Positions 1 to 8,398 of a stretch of DNA of 37,961 bases are shown here, in pieces. Position numbers and translations under genes: made by a program. The stretch's first letter is position 1, and every line of letters starts with the position of its first letter. The DNA is taken from positions 1-37,961 of the forward strand of contig JAKISW010000026.1 in the NCBI GenBank assembly GCA_021648375.1, written 5' to 3'. Below the pieces are notes generated by a model. It saw only the letters and a program-made list of their open reading frames with translations. It had not been told where the DNA came from and searched no databases. This DNA is from Devosiaceae bacterium (GTDB lineage: Bacteria > Pseudomonadota > Alphaproteobacteria > Rhizobiales > Devosiaceae).

Positions 1-153
1 GGGTGGGTTTTTGGAATTCCAACTATGATAGCGATGCTATCAATTTCAATTACACAGTTGGTGATGATAATGGATAGCGTTGCCCGTCTTAAAGTCGGCA
101 GTGCAAATACATACCCACTGCTAATACTGAATCCAGAATTAGGCGAGGAATAA
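1..153 (+). CDS. TRAP transporter small permease, C-terminal end (partial)
   Basis: Frame 1 is open from the first base to TAA at 151-153, giving about 50 residues. It contains a hydrophobic stretch (IPTMIAMLSISITQLVMIM) followed by a short polar tail, as at the end of a DctQ-type four-helix small permease. The identity rests mainly on position: the next gene, four bases after the stop, is a clear DctM large permease, followed by DctP, and in TRAP operons the small subunit normally precedes the large one. The N-terminus lies outside the window, so length cannot be judged. The sequence itself is too short to prove the family. Confidence 0.7.
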   Translation, partial: GWVFGIPTMIAMLSISITQLVMIMDSVARLKVGSANTYPLLILNPELGEE

Positions 154-157
154 TCAC

Positions 158-1447
158 GTGTCTATTGGGATGATATTCGTATTTTTAATTGCTGCGGTAG
201 TTCTTAGGGTTCCAGTGGCATTTGCCATGCTTTTCTCTGGCCTGGTTTTTCTCGCGATTGACGGCACTTTTTCACCCGCGATTGTTGCAAGCCGGATGGC
301 ACCAGGTCTGGAAAGCTTTCCGTTTTTAGCTCTTCCGCTGTTTATTTTTGTTGGCAATCTGCTTTCTCAAGGTGGGATTGCCCGACGAATTTTTGATTTT
401 GCTAACGCACTGATCGGCCACAGGAAAGCCGGGTTGGGGCATGTGAACGTGATAGCCAGTATTATTTTTGCCGGTATGAGCGGCGTAGCTCAAGCAGATG
501 CCGCCGGGTTGGGCAAAATTGAAATTCAGGAAATGAATCGTCGCGGGTATTCGCTTCAGTTCTCAGCAGCTATTACGGCAGCCTCGTCCGTAATTGGCCC
601 GATTATTCCCCCATCGGTTATAATGGTTGAGTATGCCGTGATCGCCAATATCCCATTGAGCGACTTATTCCTGGCTGGTGTGATACCGGGATTGTTAATG
701 GGGTTTAGCCTTATGCTCATGATCGCATTTCTTGCATCGCGCGGAAAAATTCAGCACGACCTACAGCCTCGTCTCAGTGCAGCCAGCAGGTTCAGAGCAT
801 TTGTTAGTGCAGCGCCAGCATTGGCGGCTCCTGGAATTCTTATGGCAGGCCTACTGTTCGGTGTCGCAACACCCACGGAGTTGGGTGCTTTGACAGCTAT
901 ATACTCTATCCGATTGGGCTTTTGGCTTCGTGAGCTGACTGTGAAAAGACTATGGCGTTGTGCAGTTGAAACGGTTTTAACAACAGGTGTTCTTGCATTC
1001 CTGATTGCCTCAGCAGCACCCTTTCTTTGGGTATTGGCAATGAATGATATGCCTGGATGGTTTGCCTCGGCTGTGACCGGCGTGACTGATAACCCCATCA
1101 TATTGCTTCTGCTGATCAATGTCATTCTGTTGATTGCCGGTGCAATGTTGGAGACAACTGTCATTCTGCTGATCGCAGTACCCGTATTCGTCCCATTGAT
1201 GGCTTCGGTTGGTTTGCAACCAATCCATTCTGCGATGGTGATTATTGTGAATCTCTTGATCGGTGCGTTAACACCACCGTTCGGAGTGCTGCTTTTCGTG
1301 ATGATGGACATCACAAAGCAACCCCTCATGACCATGGTTCGTGCGGTCATGCCTTTCTACTTCCCGCTGCTCTTCATTCTACTTCTGCTGACATTTGTTC
1401 CAGAAGTATCGACGATCTTGCCAAAGCTTTTTGGTACGGGGCTGTAG
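158..1447 (+). CDS. dctM: TRAP transporter large permease subunit (DctM family)
   Basis: The 429-aa product is the usual size for DctM, the roughly 12-helix subunit that couples solute uptake to a sodium gradient across the inner membrane. Family features are visible: an N-terminal helix followed by RVPVAFAMLFSG, the GMSGVAQADAAGLG loop, the strongly conserved SVIGPIIPPSV segment, and the C-terminal LTPPFGVLLFV motif. The start is GTG at 158, with GAGGAA at 145-150 as ribosome binding site. It sits four bases behind dctQ and 49 bases ahead of dctP, so the three are probably one operon. The substrate cannot be read from this subunit. Confidence 0.93.
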   Translation: MSIGMIFVFLIAAVVLRVPVAFAMLFSGLVFLAIDGTFSPAIVASRMAPGLESFPFLALPLFIFVGNLLSQGGIARRIFDFANALIGHRKAGLGHVNVIASIIFAGMSGVAQADAAGLGKIEIQEMNRRGYSLQFSAAITAASSVIGPIIPPSVIMVEYAVIANIPLSDLFLAGVIPGLLMGFSLMLMIAFLASRGKIQHDLQPRLSAASRFRAFVSAAPALAAPGILMAGLLFGVATPTELGALTAIYSIRLGFWLRELTVKRLWRCAVETVLTTGVLAFLIASAAPFLWVLAMNDMPGWFASAVTGVTDNPIILLLLINVILLIAGAMLETTVILLIAVPVFVPLMASVGLQPIHSAMVIIVNLLIGALTPPFGVLLFVMMDITKQPLMTMVRAVMPFYFPLLFILLLLTFVPEVSTILPKLFGTGL

Positions 1448-1496
1448 AAAAACTTAGTTCGAAATGAAGAAACCGATGTCTTAAATGGAGGATACT

Positions 1497-2555
1497 ATGA
1501 ATCGGAATATTAAGAGCCTTATAGGCGCTGCCGTCATGGCAACTGTGCTTGCAGCGAGTTCTGCAGCTTACGCCGAAACTACCTTAACAATGGCTACCGG
1601 AGACACCATCGGCTCTCTGCGTAATCAGCTTGGCAACCGCGTTCGCGATAACCTTGCTGAAGCAGACGGCGATGTTCAAATCAAGCACATAGAAGGCCCT
1701 GTGCTTGGTAACGCTGCCCAGATACTAGAGCAGGTCATCGATGGTTCCATAGATATTGTTGGCACTGACTTTGCATGGCTGACACCATACAACGACTTCC
1801 TTAAAACTACGTCTTTCGCGTTCATTTTTCGTGATAGTGAGCATATCGAGAGTGTACTGGAAAGTGATTTCATGCAGGACGTTATTGACGAAGTGGCTGC
1901 TGAGCACGGCCTTCGTATTCTTGGCTTGAAAAACCTTCCGGCACGTTCGTTTTTTGCCAGGAACGAGCTCGATTCTGCTGCAGATTTTGATGGACTGAAA
2001 GTTCGTTCTCCACAGCTTAATGTGTGGATCGAATCTTACAAAGCCCTTGGCGCCAACCCAACTCCAGTTAACTGGAATGAGGTATTCGTTGCTTTAAAAA
2101 CAGGTCTTGTAGAAGCTGCCCACGGTCTGCCGGCGGATGTTATCGCAAACAAATGGCACCTTGCCGCACCGAACATCATTGCACTTGATGATATGTATGC
2201 GTTCCACGTTTGGGTTATCAACGAAGCTAAATGGCAGTCTCTATCCGAAGATAAGCAGGCTCAGTTGAAAGCTGTTCTAGACGAATCCATGGAATGGCTT
2301 GGGGATCAGTCCGATGAAATTGATATCAATTCTATCGTTACTATGATCGAAGAAGGCGGCGGTGTTTACATCTCACGCAATGAAGCCAAACGTGAGATCA
2401 TCGCAAGCCGTGTTGGTGCTGACCGCGTTCGCGAATTCCCTCAGGCAGACTTTCTACAGCTGCGCGCGGGCGCACTGGAAGCTGCCAGAAACCTTGAGGG
2501 TTCAAAAGATTGGTGGGGCGTAGGTCTCGTTGATTTAATCGATGCAATTGAATAA
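1497..2555 (+). CDS. dctP: TRAP transporter substrate-binding protein (DctP family)
   Basis: This 352-aa periplasmic solute-binding protein has a typical Sec signal peptide (MNRNIKSLIG...AAYA, cleavage likely before ETTLTMA). The TRAP core is recognisable: LGNAAQILEQVIDGSIDIVG, the region around FARNELDSAADFDGLKVRSP with the arginine that usually binds the carboxylate of the ligand, and WNEVFVALKTGLVEAAHG. An upstream ATG at 1485 is in frame, but GGAGG at 1487-1491 is ideally placed for ATG 1497, and starting there gives a clean signal peptide. It is the third gene of the dctQMP operon and is followed by an amidohydrolase, which suggests import of a carboxylated lactone, sugar acid or aromatic breakdown product (inference). 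Confidence 0.92.
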   Translation: MNRNIKSLIGAAVMATVLAASSAAYAETTLTMATGDTIGSLRNQLGNRVRDNLAEADGDVQIKHIEGPVLGNAAQILEQVIDGSIDIVGTDFAWLTPYNDFLKTTSFAFIFRDSEHIESVLESDFMQDVIDEVAAEHGLRILGLKNLPARSFFARNELDSAADFDGLKVRSPQLNVWIESYKALGANPTPVNWNEVFVALKTGLVEAAHGLPADVIANKWHLAAPNIIALDDMYAFHVWVINEAKWQSLSEDKQAQLKAVLDESMEWLGDQSDEIDINSIVTMIEEGGGVYISRNEAKREIIASRVGADRVREFPQADFLQLRAGALEAARNLEGSKDWWGVGLVDLIDAIE

Positions 2556-2587
2556 CAACTTTTTTTGGTTGAAATTCACCTAACAAT

Positions 2588-2617
2588 AGCCCGGTAGCGT
2601 GCAAATGTTACCGGGTT
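2588..2617 (+). terminator. Intercistronic stem-loop between dctP and the amidohydrolase gene
   Basis: CCCGGTA at 2590-2596 pairs perfectly with TACCGGG at 2609-2615 around a 12-base loop. There is no long U-run, only TTAACTTTATT, so it may act as a weak terminator or as an RNA-stability hairpin protecting the highly expressed dctP message rather than as a full stop. Confidence 0.45.
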
Positions 2618-2639
2618 AACTTTATTAAAGCGGGGTAAA

Positions 2640-3599
2640 ATGTGTGATCTTGATCGACATGCACTTTTGGATTATCCAGTCATTGACGGTCACTTTCACT
2701 GGTGGAACCGATCGTATAACCGGTACGCCTGGTTGGCGCCTGACAGTGCGAGGCCGGTGCTGGGTGATCACAGATCTCTAATGCGCAACTTCGAATATGG
2801 TGATTACGTAAGAGAGGTGGGGTCGTTCCTGAATTTGGTTGGTGGCGTTCATATAGAAGCTGGATGCGACCACCCGAAAAAAGAGACCGATTGGGTCTTA
2901 AGCCAATCAAGTAAACATAATTTTGAAGTAGTACATATCGCACGTGTCGACCTGACTGGCGATTCTGCGGCGCTGGAGATCGAGGAATTATCCAAAATTT
3001 GGCGCGTTCGCGGTTTTCGAATGCGACTGAATGCTGATACGAGAATTTCCAGTCGCAGTGGAATTTCCGGCGTTTTCAACGTTCGCAAGAATATTGCGGC
3101 TATAGACAAGCAAAAAAAGCTGTTCGAGCTAAGTATTTTTTCAACGCAGGCGGATGAAGGTGTATCTCTGGCCCGTGAATTCCCTGGGATGACATTTGTT
3201 CTAAACCATATTGGGTGGCCCAGAATTGCCGATGGGACTGATAACTTCGAGGATTGGCGCCGCTCATTGCAAAAGCTTGCTGCGTGCCCGAACGTGTTCG
3301 TAAAATTGTCGATGCTATGGCCTGTAGACAAGCTATGGCGTGTAGAAAAAATTCGCCCGTTTGTTCTTGAAACCATTTTAATGTTTGGGACAGACCGAGT
3401 GATTTTTGGTTCCAATTACCCGATAGAAAGTGTTTTTGGAAGCTTTAAAGCCCAGCTAACGAACTTGCTTGAAGCCATGCATACGCTTCCCGACATAGAT
3501 ATGCAGAAAATATTTCGCGAGAATGCAGCACGAGTGTACGACTTGAAAGGGGCGTTAAAAAATGACCCGTTATTCATGGGTTCTGGAAGAATGCCCTGA
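2640..3599 (+). CDS. Amidohydrolase-2 / COG3618-type TIM-barrel hydrolase
   Basis: The 319-aa product begins with the metal-binding HxH of amidohydrolase family 2 (VIDGHFHWW, His18 and His20), preceding a YAWLAP segment like that of lactonases in COG3618. A middle FVLNHIGWP strand supplies a further conserved histidine, and a late VIFGSNYPIES corresponds to the final barrel strand. The canonical Asp of GSDxP is Asn here, as in some COG3618 members. Known relatives hydrolyse lactones such as 2-pyrone-4,6-dicarboxylate, L-fuconolactone and 4-sulfomuconolactone. The gene follows the TRAP binding protein in the same direction, so it probably acts on the imported compound. No signal peptide is seen, so it is cytoplasmic. 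The substrate is not determinable. Confidence 0.83.
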   Translation: MCDLDRHALLDYPVIDGHFHWWNRSYNRYAWLAPDSARPVLGDHRSLMRNFEYGDYVREVGSFLNLVGGVHIEAGCDHPKKETDWVLSQSSKHNFEVVHIARVDLTGDSAALEIEELSKIWRVRGFRMRLNADTRISSRSGISGVFNVRKNIAAIDKQKKLFELSIFSTQADEGVSLAREFPGMTFVLNHIGWPRIADGTDNFEDWRRSLQKLAACPNVFVKLSMLWPVDKLWRVEKIRPFVLETILMFGTDRVIFGSNYPIESVFGSFKAQLTNLLEAMHTLPDIDMQKIFRENAARVYDLKGALKNDPLFMGSGRMP

Positions 3600-3712
3600 G
3601 TACGAAGACAAATACAAACTATCAGGCCTCCTTCCAATGCAATTTTTTATTACTTGAGATAGCTGAATATATAAATTTCAACTACAACAACAAAAATGGG
3701 CGTAAAATAAAA

Positions 3713-3835
3713 ATGCACCTTCGTGATTGCCATAACCACCATGATTTTAGAAAATTGGCACGGAAACGCTTACCCAGACCAGTTTTTGATTACATCGATG
3801 GTGCCGCCGATGACGAAATAACATACGTGATGTAA
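3713..3835 (+). pseudogene. N-terminal fragment of an FMN-dependent alpha-hydroxy-acid dehydrogenase (lldD-like)
   Basis: The 40 codons from ATG 3713 encode DFRKLARKRLPRPVFDYIDG followed by AADDE, the signature N-terminus of the L-lactate dehydrogenase/glycolate oxidase family (compare LARRRVPKMFFDYADSGA in the intact homologue at about 23,354). Similarity ends around codon 37, and a stop follows at 3833-3835 where the sequence passes into transposase remnant. An intact member is about 380 aa, so roughly 90 percent is missing and no continuation was found elsewhere in the window. It was probably the last gene of the TRAP/amidohydrolase operon, lost by IS insertion followed by deletion. Confidence 0.8.
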
Positions 3836-3837
3836 CG

Positions 3838-4053
3838 TTCAAAATGTCACGCAGGCGTTCGACTTCCTTGAATAAGTCTTGATTTGGAACTGAGGCCGTT
3901 TCATCGGTTCTAAAAAGTTGCACCCATTTGCTCAGGGTTGAAAACCCGATCCCCCAGGCCAGATGCAACATGCCGCCGCGTTAAAACGCTTGTCAGTGCA
4001 ATACGCACCGCTTCATGTCTGAAATCGTCGCTGTGTCTGTGTGCCATGTTCAT
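3838..4053 (-). pseudogene. Remnant of an IS3-type transposase OrfA (HTH), frameshifted and truncated
   Basis: Read on the minus strand from ATG 4053 (AAGGAG upstream), the product begins MNMAHRHSDDFRHEAVRIAL, an IS3-family OrfA helix-turn-helix start. The frame then breaks at a run of five C (3951-3955). In the next frame it continues as GFSTLSKWVQLFRTDETASV and LFKEVERLRDIL, the familiar OrfA middle. The leucine-zipper segment expected between KEVERLR and DIL looks deleted. Similarity stops at about 3838, exactly where the lldD fragment ends. OrfB and clear terminal inverted repeats are absent, so the element is dead. Family assignment is from memory of the OrfA motif. Confidence 0.72.
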
Positions 4054-4431
4054 TCTCCTTGATGGCTATTATTCCATTCAAGGACCCGGAATCAAACCGT
4101 GACAAGACAAATTATGCGCGGTGACAATGAGATTTTTCCTGATCGTGTATCTGCACTGCAAGGCCCGGCTCTGCTTGGCATCGGCAAAAAACGGTGCCAT
4201 TAGAAAATGAACTCTTTATAAGAAGCGCTTACATGTTTGTTTTTGCACAGCGGAATTTTAAAGTATTTTATTGAACATATGAGCTTGGGCGCTCGGCTCG
4301 TTGTTTGATGTTTTTGAAACAAACCCGTTTCATGATTGTTCACACGGTACCGGCAAGTTGCACTGAGGTCCTGACCCTAAAATACTCCACTGCTGGTTCA
4401 GCTGTTAAGTTTCTGCAAAAAATCACCCGTA
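4054..4431. other. Intergenic stretch with no recognisable gene
   Basis: No convincing coding sequence is seen here. The first part (about 4054-4120) is probably the remaining left end of the dead IS. A 30-codon open stretch starting at ATG 4113 has no family resemblance that I recognise. The 13-mer GGTCCTGACCCTA at 4367-4379 reappears at 9957-9969 on the other side of the catabolic cassette. No terminator with a U-run is obvious for the minus-strand operon ending at 4432. Confidence 0.5.
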
Positions 4432-5691
4432 CTATATGATACTGCCACCGTTGCTTAGTTGTTTCCTTATTTGATCGGTATCTGCATTTGGCATTGAAGC
4501 GGCGACACCTGCTGCCTCCCCAGTTGCAAATGATGTTCCCATCACACGAATTGAGGCGTATGCCAGAGGATCAGCGCCGATTACACGGCCCGCATAGTAT
4601 AAATTGTTGATGTCTTTTGCTCGAAGGCAGTCCATGGGAATGTGTGCGTATCCATCACCCCCGACCGGCTCATATACCGGGTTTCCAGGGCGCGAATGAT
4701 CTTCCATAGGCCAGGCAGCCCGGGCAATCCCGTCTTCACGTTTTCTACCGGTTCGAATGTCGTTGGCGCTCAGATCGTAACGAGCTGCGGGGTGTCTGCT
4801 CTCACGAACCCCAATTTGGGGGCCAGACTGGATCAAGTACGCCCGCTCAAATCCGGCAACGTTTTCGCGCAAAACTGCAACATATTCATTGGCGGCCGCC
4901 CGCATGTGAATTTCAGCTTTGGTAAATGAGCTGGAAGACAGGTCCTGAATCGGAAAATCGATCATCAGCCACCACATGTCGCTACTGCCGGGCACCCGAG
5001 TATAGATGCCCCCGTCATGTCGCGTAAGCGGGAATTTGCAACCGGCAGTGTTGTATTCTTCAAAAGCCTTAACAATGACCTGCCGCTCAATCACAAAATC
5101 AGCGTCCAGACCGCCAATCCGGATTGGACCGGATGCTGCCTGGAACTGATTTTTTCCATTGCCTTGTCGGCAATCAATTCCAGCAACCAATGCAAGGTTG
5201 GCGTCTCCGGTAGCGTCAACAAAAGCTTCTGCGCTCAATCGTATCCTGCCATCCATTCCAGCAAGAGTTATCGAGTGTATGTGGTTTGCAGTGCGAGTAG
5301 CGGCTGCCACACGAGTATGCAGCAAAATGTCAACTCCATTTGCTAACAACACGCGGTCTAGGGCGAGTTTGACCTTTTCAGGGTCCAAAAGAATAATCCA
5401 GTTGCCGGTTGTTTCGGAGCAATATGCATCCGGATCCGATCCCAGGATCTTGAGGGCATCAAGGACCAAATCTCCTGCGCCGCCAACCGCTTTTTTTGGT
5501 TTTTTTCCCTGCTGGAAAAACCCACAATAGGCCAGGACCTGCGAATTGGTGGCTGCACCACCTAAAAAGCCGTATTTTTCTACCAGTAGCGTTTTTGCGC
5601 CAGCTCTGGCAGCGCCCAATGCAGCACCTACGCCACCTGCACCGCCACCTGCGACGATAACATCATAGTCGGTCTCCGGTTTTGCGTTCAT
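4432..5691 (-). CDS. FAD-dependent oxidoreductase (PF12831-type)
   Basis: The 419-aa flavoprotein opens with a dinucleotide-binding fold, DYDVIVAGGGAGGVGAALG (about residues 8-26), and then TLLVEKYGFLGGAATNSQV. That signature belongs to the FAD_oxidored family, related to fumarate-reductase and succinate-dehydrogenase flavoproteins. A second FAD motif, EAFVDATGDANLALVAGID, and the C-terminal LYYAGRVIGADPLAYASIRVMG complete the fold. It has no signal peptide. Its ATG overlaps the permease stop by four bases, so the two are translationally coupled in one operon with the ABC transporter. It probably oxidises or reduces a C-C or C-OH bond of the imported compound. Substrate unknown. Confidence 0.86.
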   Translation of the reverse strand: MNAKPETDYDVIVAGGGAGGVGAALGAARAGAKTLLVEKYGFLGGAATNSQVLAYCGFFQQGKKPKKAVGGAGDLVLDALKILGSDPDAYCSETTGNWIILLDPEKVKLALDRVLLANGVDILLHTRVAAATRTANHIHSITLAGMDGRIRLSAEAFVDATGDANLALVAGIDCRQGNGKNQFQAASGPIRIGGLDADFVIERQVIVKAFEEYNTAGCKFPLTRHDGGIYTRVPGSSDMWWLMIDFPIQDLSSSSFTKAEIHMRAAANEYVAVLRENVAGFERAYLIQSGPQIGVRESRHPAARYDLSANDIRTGRKREDGIARAAWPMEDHSRPGNPVYEPVGGDGYAHIPMDCLRAKDINNLYYAGRVIGADPLAYASIRVMGTSFATGEAAGVAASMPNADTDQIRKQLSNGGSII

Positions 5692-6497
5692 GTCCTCCAG
5701 CCCAGCAGGCGGTTTTCAGTGAACCCGACAAGGGCGCTTATCACGACACCGAGCAGGGAAAGAATGGTTACTCCCGCAAACAATCTTTCCAGATCAAATA
5801 ATGAGCCAGCCTCAAGTATATAGGCTCCAATACCAAATTCAGCTCCCAGCATTTCGGCAGCAACCAGCAGTATTATTGCTATGGCCAGACTTACTCTGAG
5901 GCCGGACAATATTCCGGGCATAGCCCCCGGCAACACAATCTTGAATACGATCGAGCGCCAGGAGAGGCCAAAACTCTGTCCCATCCTTATGAGTGTCCTA
6001 TCTACATTATCAACGGCCCCATACGTTGCGACTACAGTGGGCGTAAAAGTGCCAAGTGCGATTAGTGCGTATTTTGAAGCCTCGTCTATGCCAAACCAAA
6101 TGACAAAAAGCGGCAGAAGGGCAATTTTTGGTATTGGAAATATTGCTGCCACCAACGGAACTAATCCTGCCCGTACATACGAAAACAAACCAATAGAAAT
6201 GCCAACGGCAGTCCCCACAATGACACCTAAAAATGCACCAACACCAAGACGGGTAAACGAAGGGATAATGTGCTTCCACAGCAATCCCGTATTCCACAAA
6301 TCAACGAAAGTACCAAAAACATCGCTTGGCCTTGGCAAAGTCAAAGAACTGATGAAACCAACCCTTGTCCCCCATTCCATAAAGGCAATCAAAACAATAA
6401 AGACAGCGGGGCCAACCCATTTAATTTTTCTGGTGACAAATCCGCCACCTTTGAAGGCGACAAGTTTACTCTCGCCTTGCTGTGTGACTTCAGACAT
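5688..6497 (-). CDS. ABC transporter permease (TauC/SsuC-like)
   Basis: The 269-aa membrane protein has about six hydrophobic helices and belongs to the nitrate/sulfonate/taurine-type permeases. The ATPase-contacting EAA loop is visible around IRMGQSFGLSWRSIVFKIVL followed by PGAMPGILSGLR, a pattern characteristic of SsuC/TauC. The short cytoplasmic N-terminus leads into the first helix at about residue 28. The start overlaps the ATPase gene by eight bases and the end overlaps the oxidoreductase by four, a tight operon. Together with the ATPase and binding protein it would import a small organic anion. This superfamily also carries pyrimidine precursors, riboflavin and aromatic acids, so sulfonate is not implied. 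Confidence 0.92.
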   Translation of the reverse strand: MSEVTQQGESKLVAFKGGGFVTRKIKWVGPAVFIVLIAFMEWGTRVGFISSLTLPRPSDVFGTFVDLWNTGLLWKHIIPSFTRLGVGAFLGVIVGTAVGISIGLFSYVRAGLVPLVAAIFPIPKIALLPLFVIWFGIDEASKYALIALGTFTPTVVATYGAVDNVDRTLIRMGQSFGLSWRSIVFKIVLPGAMPGILSGLRVSLAIAIILLVAAEMLGAEFGIGAYILEAGSLFDLERLFAGVTILSLLGVVISALVGFTENRLLGWRT

Positions 6498-7257
6498 CTA
6501 GCAATTCCTTATCTGCTGATATGGCCTCATCCCGCATTAAATTCCACAGGTGTTTCTGGTACTTTTCCAGTTCAACATCGCCCAGTTCGCGTTCCTGGAG
6601 TGGCTTGGAAATGTTAACTATTTCCCTGATTTTGCCCGGCCGGCGGGACAGAACGACTATTGAATGCCCAAGGCGCACAGCTTCATGCAGGTTGTGGGTT
6701 ACATATACGGCCGTAAATGGCTGCCTGCTCCAAAGAGATATGAGATCATCCATCAACAATTCCTTGGTCTGGCTGTCCAGAGCAGAAAGTGGCTCATCCA
6801 AAAGCATTGCAGCAGGTTTAACTGCCAGCGCCCGCGCAATAGCAACCCGTTGTTTCATTCCGCCAGAAAGCTGTTTGGGCAACGCTTTTCTAAAGTCAGA
6901 AAGTTTGGTTCTCTCTAACACATCAGCAATTATTTCCTCGGCCTGGTGGTGGCGAATTCCGTGGTCTTCCAGTACCAGTGAGATATTTCCCTCAACACTG
7001 CGCCAGGGAAGAAGAGCAAAATCCTGAAATACATATGTGAGCGGATTAATACTGTCTTTGGGGGGGGAACCAACCTGAATAACATTACCCGAGATGGGCT
7101 TTTCCAGGCCGCCAATAATCCTTAGAAGCGTTGACTTGCCGCATCCCGAAGGTCCTACCAAACAGACAATTTTTCTGTCTGGGACTTCAAGATTGATGTT
7201 TTTTAATACCTGCAATTGGCCGTAGCTGTGACAAATGTCTTCCAACAGAAGTTTCAT
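6490..7257 (-). CDS. ABC transporter ATP-binding protein (TauB/SsuB-like)
   Basis: This is a complete nucleotide-binding subunit of 255 aa. It has Walker A GPSGCGKST, a Q-loop in TYVFQDFALLPWRSV, the signature LSGGMKQRVAIARAL, Walker B AAMLLDEPLSALD, and a switch histidine in YVTHNLHEA. The LPWRSV after the Q-loop is typical of the nitrate/sulfonate/taurine subfamily. An in-frame TTG at 7272 would add five residues (MKAKS), but ATG 7257 preceded by GAAAG aligns better with the family start (MKLLLEDICHSYG). It lies between the binding-protein gene (74 bases away) and the permease gene (overlapping). Confidence 0.93.
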   Translation of the reverse strand: MKLLLEDICHSYGQLQVLKNINLEVPDRKIVCLVGPSGCGKSTLLRIIGGLEKPISGNVIQVGSPPKDSINPLTYVFQDFALLPWRSVEGNISLVLEDHGIRHHQAEEIIADVLERTKLSDFRKALPKQLSGGMKQRVAIARALAVKPAAMLLDEPLSALDSQTKELLMDDLISLWSRQPFTAVYVTHNLHEAVRLGHSIVVLSRRPGKIREIVNISKPLQERELGDVELEKYQKHLWNLMRDEAISADKELLDV

Positions 7258-7331
7258 AGATTTTGCTTTCAATAGGTGAGCCCCCGAACCAGGGTTCAGG
7301 GGCCACCACTCTTGTCAACAAGCAGATTGCT

Positions 7332-8348
7332 TTAAATGGATTCCACGTACGAAGAATCGACCAGAGTGTCCATTGTGATGCTGTCTTTTACCAGCTTCTC
7401 AGACTTGAACCAATCCAACTGATTTTTAACCGAACTCATGTTCAGTGCTGCTCCGCTGTTGAGGCGCATTGCACCGTTGACAATACTTGGTTTTGCCTTT
7501 TCAAAAGTGCGATCGGTGTAAACGTATTTATGAACCAGTCTGACCATTTCGTCAGCGGCGTCTTCCCCTGCTGTTTTATCAACCAACGCGGCATTGAAAT
7601 CGTCAGCACCCTTTGAAAAGGCCCTGAGGAACGCTTCAGTTTTGGAACGTTCGTTGGCGGCATTGTCAGCGGAAGTAAACACAGTTGTCACCTGGTAATT
7701 TGGGATATAGTCGGAAACATTGCCAACAATGTGCACCGCACCTGAACCTGCCAGAGGTTTGGCAATATGGGGAACAATTGACCAGGCATCAACTTGACCA
7801 GTTTTAAGAGCGCCGATGATTACGCCAACTTTTTGTAATGGCTTGTAGGACAGTGATATGCCTTCTTTTGCAGCCATGGTTGCGCCCATATAGTGAAAGG
7901 ACGAACCTGACTGGGTGACAGCGAATGACTTGCCATCAAGCATTGAAGGATGCGTAATTCCTGCCTGGAAAGCTGCATCGGACACAAGAATTTTTTGTCC
8001 GTCAATACCAACTTCTTCAGAAAGTGCTCCACCTATTACTTTGGCTGCGCCTTTTTCAGCCAACGAAATCAAGCCGCCCGAAATTGCAGTAACTGCGTAA
8101 TCAATATCTTTGGATGCAATTGCCACAGCCATGGGTTGTGCAGCCTGGAAAAACCGGAAGTCCACATCCAGGCCTTCATCGGTGAAATAACCGCGCTCGA
8201 ATGCCACGAAACTTGCTGCGTGGCTCGTGAAGCGCAATGCCCCCACGCTTATGCTGTGGTTGGACGCGAAAGCAGGCCTCGCGATCAGCGGAATTGTAGC
8301 TGTAGCTCCAATCAGTCCAAGCGCCTTACGGCGATTTAATTTTGTCAT
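7332..8348 (-). CDS. ABC transporter substrate-binding protein (NMT1/SsuA-like)
   Basis: The 338-aa exported protein has an N-terminal LNRRKALGLIGATATIPLIA and an ALA-like cleavage region (ARPAFASNHS). The paired arginines make a Tat route possible, though the motif is not perfect. The mature part follows the NMT1/SsuA pattern: SVGALRFTSHAASFVAFERG followed by YFTDEGLDVDF, then MAVAIASKDIDYAVTAISGG, and KVGVIIGALKTGQVDAWSIV. GGGAG lies just upstream of ATG 8348. It is the first transport gene of the minus-strand operon, 50 bases behind the GntR gene. The ligand is unknown; the neighbours suggest a hydroxylated or ring carboxylate. Confidence 0.88.
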   Translation of the reverse strand: MTKLNRRKALGLIGATATIPLIARPAFASNHSISVGALRFTSHAASFVAFERGYFTDEGLDVDFRFFQAAQPMAVAIASKDIDYAVTAISGGLISLAEKGAAKVIGGALSEEVGIDGQKILVSDAAFQAGITHPSMLDGKSFAVTQSGSSFHYMGATMAAKEGISLSYKPLQKVGVIIGALKTGQVDAWSIVPHIAKPLAGSGAVHIVGNVSDYIPNYQVTTVFTSADNAANERSKTEAFLRAFSKGADDFNAALVDKTAGEDAADEMVRLVHKYVYTDRTFEKAKPSIVNGAMRLNSGAALNMSSVKNQLDWFKSEKLVKDSITMDTLVDSSYVESI

Positions 8349-8398
8349 GTTTTTCTCCCTTTTTGTTTAAAATATTAGCGTGGGAATTGCCCCGCCGG

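Noticed and set aside
751..1350. 200-codon open frame on the minus strand
   Set aside because: It lies entirely antisense to dctM, has a shadow composition (rich in Thr/Ile/Asn/Arg) and no family resemblance or ribosome binding site.
2849..3415. 188-codon minus-strand frame
   Set aside because: Antisense to the amidohydrolase gene, whose plus-strand frame has clear catalytic motifs; no motif in the antisense product.
5881..6501. 206-codon plus-strand frame
   Set aside because: Antisense shadow of the ABC permease gene; low-complexity Thr/Pro/Lys composition.
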